Below, piece by piece: positions 1 to 28,047 of a stretch of DNA of 28,047 nt. Origin of the DNA: Dunaliella salina. Its lineage: Eukaryota; Chlorophyta; Chlorophyceae; Chlamydomonadales; Dunaliellaceae. Both the position numbers and the translations under genes were made by a program. Location of the stretch: contig MU069852.1 of NCBI GenBank assembly GCA_002284615.2, forward strand, positions 24,759 to 52,805, written 5' to 3'. Under the pieces are notes generated by a model. The model worked only from the letters and a program-made list of their open reading frames with translations, had not been told where the DNA came from and searched no databases. The first letter of the stretch is position 1; each line of letters opens with the position of its first letter.

Positions 1-251
1 TAGTGCCTCCTGCAGTGCCTATGCCTGTTAGTGCCTCCTGCAGTGCCTATGCCTGTTAGTGCCTCCTGCAGTGCCTATGCCTGTTAGTGCCTCCTCCAGT
101 GCCTGTGCCTGTGCCTCCTGCAGTGCCTATGCCTGTGCCTGTGCCTCCTCCAGTGCCTCCTCCAGTGCCTCCTCCAGTGCCTGTGCCTGTGCCTGTGCCA
201 GTGCCTCCTGCAGTGCCTCCTCCAGTGCCTGAGGTGCCTGTGCCTGGAACA
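1..251. repeat. GTGCCT/CCTCCA hexamer minisatellite
   Basis: The first 250 bases are tandem GTGCCT, CCTCCA/CCTGCA and ATGCCT hexamers. The first 86 bases form about three 28-bp higher-order units joined by TGTTAGTGCC. On the plus strand one frame reads Pro-Val; on the minus strand frames read Gly-Thr or Ala-Leu-Glu-Glu / Ala-Gln. The array runs off the left edge of the window, so its full length is unknown. Hexamer periodicity keeps a frame open on either strand, so an open frame is not itself evidence of coding. Confidence 0.9.
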
Positions 252-426
252 ATAGTGCTGCCATGTTTGCTTCCATTGTTCTCATCATCATCAACGAGAC
301 GGGGAGATCGAGTGCACGACTGATGTCGTCGATTTGATTTTCCGGTTTGCGATCTCGCGAGAAAGTGTCGGTAGTTGGGGCGGTTGGACCTTCTTTACTT
401 TTTTCCTGGCTTTTCCCATGTCTTTT
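127..426 (-). CDS. possible C-terminal coding fragment with A/Q/E-rich tail
   Basis: A minus-strand frame opens after a TGA at 427-429 and stays open for about 99 codons to a TAG at 127-129. The part outside the repeat reads like ordinary protein: a Lys/Pro/Thr-rich stretch, then ENQIDDISRALDLPVSLMMM and RTMEANMAALLFQAQ, both helix-forming. It then enters the hexamer array in an Ala-Leu-Glu-Glu / Ala-Gln register. No start codon opens the frame; internal Met codons give only about 55 residues. It could be the last exon of a minus-strand gene or a transposon protein fragment. A different minus frame (291-545) is also open and Lys-rich, so a frameshift or splice may join them. I do not recognise the family. 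Confidence 0.25.
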   Translation of the reverse strand, partial: KRHGKSQEKSKEGPTAPTTDTFSRDRKPENQIDDISRALDLPVSLMMMRTMEANMAALLFQAQAPQALEEALQEALAQAQAQALEEALEEALEEAQAQA

Positions 427-429
427 TCA

Positions 430-1581
430 GCAGGAACCATGGAAAAAGAGGGAAACTGCGTAGGCTTTGGAATACTGCCTGCATCTGAAACGAGGAAGGA
501 CCAGGTGTTTTCCCAGCTGTAATCCACTTCATGAGCATAGGTCACAAATGACTAACATGGGAAGGTTGTAGTGATTCAAAATCAAAGCTTTTCACTCCAA
601 CAAGGGCAACAGTTACTCTCATGTGGAGTAATGCTTGGTTTTGCTCATTTCACGATTCAAATTACGCTGCATGCTTAAAGACCACCACCACTGCTGGAAA
701 TGAAAGTCCCTTTCCCAATCAGAGTTCCAAACTCTCTACGGGTAAAGAAATCTTGCGAATGTCAAGGGAAAGTTTCGAGTGTTATTGTTAGCCCTTCCAG
801 AAAGTTACAGAAGCGAACGTTTGACTCTCTATTGCAAAATGGCCTTTCAATGAGAAGTTCTCATCAATTGATGAATGATCCATTGCAGCAAACAACTGGC
901 TTCCGCCCACTGGCATGCCCAAAATGGCATTTTTTCGCTCCCATTCAGTGATATTTGCTCGCAAGCCTCAAGTTGTTATTATCGTGCACGCAATTGAGAA
1001 GCTCCTCTTACAGCTGCTTTCAGCGACACTCCAGATCCCTACAAGAAATTCATGTCCTCTCATGGCGTGTCCTCTCAAGCTAGAACTCTGTGGTGGAGGG
1101 CACTTGCAGCTCTTTTTCAAAAGAGCCAAGTTGGCTCAAATTCAATGGTTGAATGTATTTCCTCCTCCTTTGATAATGAACCAACAGTCTCCGCATGCGT
1201 TTTTTTTTTTCAGAGGCCAAAACATACATCTCCCCTTCTTTTAACTTGAATTTCTGTCTGTGGTTCCCTTGGTTCCCTATCATTTCCCAACAGGGTGAAA
1301 CCCTCTCCTTTCTGACTTCTCATCGTCCTCTCTCAAACAAGGGTTGGATCCCCAACGTTTATCTTGCTTTACCTCTGTCCTGGGTTTAAGTGAGTCTCGG
1401 CATACAAAGGACAACATCTGCTCTTCTCTCACTCGTCTCGCGTGTGCTATCATAATACACAGCAGTCCTTTGGGAAAAATCCTCTGCTACTTTTCCCTAG
1501 CCATGGCAAAACTATTGGAGTGAGGTGCGCAGAGGCCCGCTCAATTCGCCACCTGTGCTGGGTTACTGTCTGGACAATGTG
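430..1581. other. unassigned sequence, no recognised gene
   Basis: About 1.15 kb with only short open frames that show no domain or motif I recognise. There is a T-run at 1200-1210 and no clear tandem repeat. It may be intergenic or intronic DNA of a neighbour to the left. Confidence 0.5.
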
Positions 1582-1682
1582 GGGCTTGTTTACAACAATT
1601 GGGTACTGGGTGATTAAAATTCCAAAAATAGCGATTACCCAAGAACTGTGTTTACAAACCTGGGCAATTTTCTTGGGTAACC
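1582..1682 (+). mobile_element. left end of GGGC(C/T)TGTTTACAAC element, truncated copy
   Basis: About 100 bp starting GGGCTTGTTTACAAC are clearly homologous to the left end of the element at 2426. Both share the terminal motif, then an A-rich stretch with GCGATTACCCAAGAA, then TTTACAAACCTGGG and TTTTCTTGGGTAACC. Homology stops where the CAGGAG-ended repeat begins at 1683. No matching right terminus is seen, so this looks like a remnant end interrupted by a later insertion. Confidence 0.6.
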
Positions 1683-2385
1683 CAGGAGCCTCCAAGAAGC
1701 ATAACTTTTGGAACTCATCGGTCAATCCAGTTAAGAATTACATATTCGGAATCCTGGGATCAAGAGCTATCGATTTGTATATACATGGGTCCAATCAGAG
1801 GAGGTCGGTGGGGGTGGGTGGTCAAGGGGGGTCTGGACTTTTTGGGACCCCCCCTCCAGAATTTTTCTGGACCACTTCTAGAGAACTCTAAAAGCACCAT
1901 TGGATTCCTGAGCTTGAGAACTGTCCATTGGCACCCTCTTTGGGTAAATTGAGTAAAAGGGGGGTCTGTGTGCATGGCTAAGAGTCAGTGCCATGCGCGA
2001 AAGGGTGTGGGCGGCAGGGGTTGTAGAGGAGAACATGCGGCAAACCAGTTCGAACTTCCAGGATAGTGACAATGTATGATGTGATTATGCATGATGAAGT
2101 CAGGAGGGTAGTTAGTGCACTTGCAAGCCAGTTGTGGGTGCCTGGAAGGGCAGGTATGCATGGGCGTCCGCTGCTCAGTTTTTGTCCCATAACTCTGCTG
2201 CAACTCACTTTTCCAGTATGGTGAGTGTGCAGGTGGATAGCCATTTCAAAAAGGAGCAGATTGATACCCTTTTTGTCCGGGTAGGGTTACTGCATGGGGG
2301 GTTTTGTGGTGGGTGGGTGGGTGGGTCAGGGGGGTCCCACCCGTTTTTGGGGATGATGCACACTACTTTTTTTTTTAGCTTCCTG
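1683..2385 (+). mobile_element. CAGGAG-ended dispersed repeat, copy A
   Basis: A 703-bp copy of a family also present at 2559-3123 (reverse) and 21131-21751. The three share the head CAGGAG plus AAGCATAAC, a middle GGGTCCAATC segment, a run resembling GATAGTGACAATGTA, and a purine-rich tail before a T-run. The sequence begins CAGGAG and ends TTCCTG. Flanks GGGTAACC (1675-1682) and GGTAAACC (2386-2393) may be a decayed target-site duplication. Short minus-strand frames (1878-2072, 1978-2244) resemble frames in the other copies because the DNA is homologous, but none looks like a transposase. Probably non-autonomous. Confidence 0.6.
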
Positions 2386-2558
2386 GGTAAACCCAAAGAA
2401 AAGGAGCATTTCTGAATTCCTCTTAGGGCCTGTTTACAACAGTTGGATATTGGGTAAATAAAAATCCAAAAAAAGCGATTACCCAAGAATTACGTTTACA
2501 AACCTGGGTAATTTTCTTGGGTAACCTTAGGAGGGTAAAAAAAAATTGTGGACGTCAT

Positions 2559-3123
2559 CAGGAGGGTAAAAAAAAAGTAGTGGACGTCATGTGTAAATTT
2601 TGGTCGGGACCCCCTTGACCCACCCACCCACCCCAAAACCCCCCTTCCCGTGCTCCAATCCAGACAAAAAGGGTGCCAATCTGCTCCTTTCCAAATTCCC
2701 TATCCATTTGCATACTCACAGCAAGCAAAAACTGGATTGGCGAAGAGTTATGGGGCAAAAACTGATGCTTGAACGCTCATGCATGCGTGCCCTGCCAGGC
2801 ACCCACAGCTGGCTTGGAAGTCAACAAACTGCATTTTCAACTTCATAACCCAAGTAAACATCTTGTGTTATCACCATCCTGTAAGTTTGGTATGATTTGC
2901 AGCAGCTTTGCACTCACACACCTATGGCCCACACCATTGAGCGTATGGCCTTGACACTCTACCACGCATAGAGACCCCCCCCAGACACCCACCCCTACAG
3001 ACCTTCACCGTTCGGACCCATATATACACCAATCAAAAGCTCTCGATCTCAGGATTCCGAATATGGGTGTCCCGATCGGATTGACACATGACGTCCAAAA
3101 GTTATGCTTCCTGGGGCCTCCTG
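2559..3123 (-). mobile_element. CAGGAG-ended dispersed repeat, copy B (inverted, nested)
   Basis: A 565-bp copy in reverse orientation to copies A and C. It begins CAGGAGG and ends CCTCCTG, and is flanked by ACGTCAT on both sides (2552-2558 and 3124-3130). That is a plausible 7-bp target-site duplication, or 8 bp if the terminal G is shared. Short TIRs beginning CAGG with 7-8 bp duplications recall hAT-type non-autonomous elements. Caution: GACGTCAT also occurs as an internal motif near the ends of this family (2581-2590, and reversed near 3090), so the flanking match could reflect insertion into an older copy's terminus. Confidence 0.6.
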
Positions 3124-3328
3124 ACGTCATTATAAAAATTCAAGTTGCATTCATGCTGCCCGCCTTACACTAAAATTAATCTATTATCAAGGCTGCCAAG
3201 GCTAAGTAAAGCATGCATTTTAGATGTTTGTGGATGCGGCCCTTGCCTTTGTGCACCAGAGAGTAACTGGCGCTATACCCAAGTATTTACTTGAGTATGC
3301 AAGTATGGATACTTGCATACTCCCCAAC

Positions 3329-3430
3329 ACCCTAACCCTAACCCAACCCTAACCCTAACCCTAAATCCCTAACCCTAACCCTAAATCCCTAACCCTAACC
3401 CTAACCCTAACCCTATCCTAACCCTAAAAT
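3329..3430 (-). repeat. interstitial telomeric tract, C-rich strand on plus
   Basis: About 100 bp of CCCTAA repeats with interspersed CCCTAAAT variants (TTTAGGG type) and one CCCAACCCTAA variant. The orientation is that of a left chromosome end. The repeat type is mainly TTAGGG rather than the plant TTTAGGG. Confidence 0.95.
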
Positions 3431-3486
3431 CCGAAAATACCCAAGTATGGACAGAATACTTGGGTATAGCGCCAGTAGATGGCACC

Positions 3487-3938
3487 AGAGGCTGTTAAAC
3501 ACCGGGGGCAAGGAGTTGTGCCTGCTAGCTTGTGCACATGCCAGCGGATTATGCTCCTCACACCAGATAGCCATTGCCGGCATCTGTCATATGTTTCCAC
3601 AAAGATGGGATCAGGCTTTCATGTGTTTTGAAAGTAGCCTCTCACTTTGTTAACTCCCAATCATTTACATGGATTTACAGAGGAACAAATCAGATAGGTT
3701 AGAACATCTCTTCAGTTCGGAACCTCTTCATTCTTTTGAAGGCTTGAATTTGCATCCCTACAAATCTGATGCAGGAATTGTCCTATAAAGAAATTATATT
3801 GAGAACCTAAGCAAAAGGGGCAGCCTTGTTGAGATGAAGGGCATACACAAGGATGAACACTGCGAGCAATCCATTCAAGCCGGGATTTAAAGCCCTTCAA
3901 GGTTACAAGCTAATAATGTCTGGGGACCCTCAGCCAGA
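3487..3938. other. loop between the telomeric inverted-repeat arms
   Basis: 452 bp of unique-looking sequence between the two arms. Short frames on both strands (3447-3653 plus, 3712-3900 minus) show no recognisable domain. No terminal repeat or tRNA-like element is visible. Confidence 0.5.
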
Positions 3939-3995
3939 GGTGCCATCTACTGGCGCTATACCCAAGTTTTCTGTCCATACTTGGGTATTTTCGGA

Positions 3996-4117
3996 TTTTA
4001 GGGTTAGGATAGGGTTAGGGTTAGGGTTAGGGTTAGGGATTTAGGGTTAGGGTTAGGGATTTAGGGTTAGGGTTAGGGATTTAGGGTTAGGGTTAGGGTT
4101 GGGTTAGGGTTAGGGTG
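3996..4117 (+). repeat. interstitial telomeric tract, G-rich strand on plus
   Basis: About 120 bp of TTAGGG repeats with regularly placed GGGATTTAGGG variants, mirroring the left-arm tract with about 20 bp extra. The orientation is that of a right chromosome end. Confidence 0.95.
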
Positions 4118-4573
4118 TTGGGGAGTATGCAAGTATCCATACTTGCATACTCAAGTAAATACTTGGGTATAGCGCCAGTTACTCTCTGGTGCACAAAGGC
4201 AAGGGCCGCATCCACAAACATCTAAAATGCATGCTTTACTTAGCCTTGGCAGCCTTGATAATAGATTAATTTTAGTGTAAGGCGGGCAGCATGAATGCAA
4301 CTTGAATGCAGGGCATCAGTATTGTACATGCATATAATACTGCTGATGGGACAACCTTTGGTAACTTGATTCCAAACTTAAGGTGCAAAGCTGAAAATTA
4401 CAGCACAAGCAGGAGGCCAAAAAAAAATATTGGACGTCATGTCAAAATTCGGTTGATTCTGGGACATCACAAATTTCTGGTTGGAAATTTGGGTATTTTT
4501 GACGAATCTTTCATACCCCAGGCAAGAAAATTACGATTTCACGTGTTACCCAATTCCGGTTGTAAACAGGCCC

Positions 4574-4827
4574 GTGTTTGTATTCACAAGAGGTCAATAA
4601 ATCCGATGGCTAGGGGAAAATTTTTTGGGAATTTGCGAGAGGTGTTTGGAGGGAGCACGTTTTAGGAATTTGAGAAAGGTGTTTGGAGGGTCAACCCACC
4701 GCCTGAACCGGGTTGGTAACGAAAATTGCAGAGGTCTTACCTTTCAAATCCGAATTTTTTGTTAATTTTTTTGTGTTAACCGTCCAGTAGGTCCCTGAGC
4801 CATTGACAGACCAACCTCGCCTTCACC
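4574..4827 (+). promoter_or_regulatory. CCT7 upstream region and 5' UTR
   Basis: Only 254 bp separate the transposon right end from the CCT7 ATG. It holds two near-identical copies (about 4628-4655 and 4661-4690) of GAGAGGTGTTTGGAGGG / GAGAAAGGTGTTTGGAGGG, then GAACCGGGTTGG, an AT-rich stretch (4752-4778), and CACCATG at the start codon. No canonical TATA box is evident. Core promoter elements must lie here or within the adjacent transposon. Confidence 0.4.
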
Positions 4828-26577
<21,750 letters not shown>

Positions 26578-27352
26578 TAGATTATTTACATCACATCATG
26601 TGTGCCTCAGTCCGTCAAACAGATAACAGAGCTATTCCTTCTTACTTTTTCACCTTCATCTTGCGTGCTTCCTCTTTCATCTTTTTTGTCGAATAGGCTG
26701 CGCATTTGCTGCCTTATTTGGAGCATTCTGCTCATTGCGATGCCCTCCCACCACGCTCTTCAGCATTGTAGCAACCATGCCTGACAAACTAAGTTTAACA
26801 TTTTCAATCCACTGGTGGCTTTGTGCTCGCGCGTACACATCCTTGACCTCAAACCATCTGCATTTGAAAGAGCATGCTCCATTGCGCATTGCCTCTCATT
26901 AGGGGCTTTGCCAGTAAGGAGCCATGTGTCTAATGAATAAGAAAGGAAAAGTCCATTCAGGCAGGAGGCTGCATGCATTATGGCATGGTTCACCGGCTAG
27001 CAGGCTGGCAAGGGCCTCACCAGAAGGCCCTCATTTCCTACCGTATGTGACACTAGACACAGCTAGCCCAGGAGAGAGCCAGAAACAGAGCTAATGAAGA
27101 TGGCTTACTGTGCTTTCGTTGGGAAACGTTTGAGTGAATGTGGTTTTCCTAACTTTCCTGCCAGCCACACGCTGCACCTCAACACGCCCCATTTGTCTAT
27201 ATACAGAGCAGAAATTTTGTTATTCAACGCATTGCTCAGGGCAAGGTTACAAGGTTACAATTGGGTTTGACCTTCAGCCAGGTTGTTTGGCTGCTCGGCC
27301 TGATGAACTGTTCCATCCACAGAATAAATATCCATGAGATTAGAAAAAAAAT

Positions 27353-27400
27353 GATAAGGTTACACGCTATATCCGCCTTCAAGGGCAGCTGAGCGGAAAA
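27353..27400 (-). mobile_element. SINE 3'-body fragment 1
   Basis: GGTTACACGCTATATCCGCC, then TTCAAGGGCAGCTGAGCGG, homologous to the body of the SINE at 6865-6902; preceded on plus by an A-run. Confidence 0.5.
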
Positions 27401-27666
27401 CAACCAACCTAGGCTAAAAAGGAAGCAGGCCCAAAAAACGAAAACAAAGTCTTGCTCTGAGTGAAAAAATGATAAGTCTCATCAGTTTGGTCCTGTAAGA
27501 AATGATAGACATCCTCAGAACTAGCCTGAGTGTAGTAAAAAGCGCCTGTCTCGTCCTGAAGAACTCTGTGAGCAGAGGGGAAATCAGAAAAGAGGTGTTC
27601 ATAAGTCCTTTTAAGGGAACACACAGGACCGCAGGAACAAAGGAACACAGCATGTTTTTCATCTTG

Positions 27667-27722
27667 AAGGTAAGGTAAGGTTACATCGCTATATCCGCCT
27701 ACGAGGGCAGCTGAGCGGAAAC
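27667..27722 (-). mobile_element. SINE 3'-body fragment 2
   Basis: Same 38-bp core as the fragment at 27353, preceded by (AAGGT)3, which is a short tandem tail in SINE orientation on the minus strand. Confidence 0.5.
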
Positions 27723-28047
27723 ACAGACCTGGAACTAGACGAGTCTTCGAAAATGTGTATAGAAATGTCAACTGTTGAGGAACATGCGCTCAAAGTACCA
27801 CAAAAAGCAGAGGTTCTCCAAGTAAGCACTAGAAAATGGCACAAGAAGTCTTAACCTGAATGCTCATATGTTTGACTCAAAACTCCAGATATTCAGAGAA
27901 CAGAGTGCAAGGAGAGAGATGGTCAGATGCAGATTGCATGATGTTTGGCAAACAGTCTCCTCAAAACTCCAACACCCTATTGCAATGTTTTATGGTATGG
28001 AAGGAACTACAGCAACAGTCTGAGAGCACATGCTCATGGGAAGCTCC

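Larger units (their letters stand above)
3139..4306. repeat. large near-perfect inverted repeat with telomeric tracts
   Basis: Arms 3139-3486 (348 bp) and 3939-4306 (368 bp) are reverse complements with very few mismatches. The 20-bp length difference lies in the telomeric tract. Loop 3487-3938. Each arm holds a smaller unit (3266-3476 and 3949-4179) bounded by its own inverted ACTGGCGCTATACCCAAG termini, with telomeric repeats in its centre. High arm identity implies recent formation or ongoing arm-to-arm conversion. Confidence 0.9.
2426..4573. mobile_element. 2.15-kb TIR element with GGGCCTGTTTACAAC ends (composite)
   Basis: GGGCCTGTTTACAAC at 2426-2440 is mirrored exactly by GTTGTAAACAGGCCC at 4559-4573, and similarity continues inward through TTGGGTAA. 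The interval holds a nested CAGGAG-ended repeat (2559-3123) and the telomere-bearing inverted repeat (3139-4306). No transposase frame is present. The termini resemble those of PIF/Harbinger-type cut-and-paste elements, whose target duplication is TWA. TTA precedes the left end, but GTG follows the right end, so superfamily assignment is only a suggestion. The right end lies 254 bp upstream of the CCT7 start codon. Confidence 0.6.
26578..28047. other. CCT7 3' flank, no recognised gene
   Basis: Contains the CCT7 3' UTR, whose end I cannot place; there is an AATAAA at 27323-27328 but no clear TGTAA-type signal near the stop. Two SINE-body fragments lie at 27353-27400 and 27667-27722. A minus-strand frame of 120 codons (27409-27771) contains three loosely similar LQDE/LQDQ segments. 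I do not recognise it, and it partly overlaps the SINE fragment, so I do not call it a gene. Confidence 0.6.

Noticed and set aside
87..323. Plus-strand Pro-Val-rich frame as a cell-wall hydroxyproline-rich protein
   Set aside because: Pure hexamer translation with no signal peptide or flanking domain; the minus-strand frame outside the repeat looks more protein-like.
3329..4117. True chromosome end or subtelomere
   Set aside because: Telomeric tracts are about 100 bp, in opposite orientations within a palindrome, and followed on the right by a complete housekeeping gene, so they are interstitial.
4306..4665. 119-codon plus frame upstream of CCT7
   Set aside because: Runs from the inverted-repeat arm through the transposon end into flank; no domain, so a chance frame across element boundaries.
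27409..27771. 120-codon minus frame with LQDE-like repeats as a gene
   Set aside because: Overlaps a SINE fragment, internal repeats are weak, no recognised family, no splice or promoter evidence.

Overview
This window is nuclear DNA from a eukaryote, most likely a green alga. One spliced plus-strand gene dominates it. I reassembled 17 exons (4828-26577) into a 565-residue protein with intact start, stop and frame. It is the eta subunit of the cytosolic chaperonin TRiC/CCT (CCT7), and its sequence reads closest to green-lineage (plant/algal) CCT7. Moderate GC, large introns with long (GT)n/(CA)n tracts, and TTAGGG-type repeats are compatible with a chlamydomonadalean alga such as a Dunaliella relative. 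That placement is inference.

Layout. 1-430: hexamer repeat overlapping a possible minus-strand A/Q/E-rich coding fragment. 430-1580: nothing recognised. 1582-4573: nested transposon-like DNA. It holds a 2.15 kb element with GGGCCTGTTTACAAC termini, copies of a 565-703 bp CAGGAG-ended repeat, and a 1.17 kb near-perfect inverted repeat whose arms carry telomeric repeats in outward, chromosome-end orientation. 4574-4827: the short CCT7 upstream region. 4828-26577: CCT7, about 1.7 kb of coding sequence among about 20 kb of introns. 26578-28047: downstream sequence with two short repeat fragments and no recognised gene.

The introns are the interesting part. At several exons (clearly 6, 10, 11 and 14, weakly 15), flanking introns contain tandem, decayed copies of the exon's own edge together with its splice site. 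Upstream copies carry the exon's 5' half plus the 3' splice site; downstream copies carry the 3' half plus the 5' splice site. Exons 10 and 11 show both sides. Intron growth here seems to have proceeded by repeated tandem duplication across exon-intron junctions, leaving ladders of decoy splice sites. Other intron content: composite (CG)n/(CA)n tracts in complementary orientation in different introns, a 74-bp array rich in 5'-splice-site-like motifs, several minisatellites, a tRNA-derived SINE fragment, three foldback hairpins, a 26-bp perfect palindrome, a GC-AG intron, and a copy of the 3' end of intron 16 inside intron 9. An assembly gap (N, 11207-11477) lies at one GT tract.

Only one confident protein gene is present, so there is no operon or pathway to describe.
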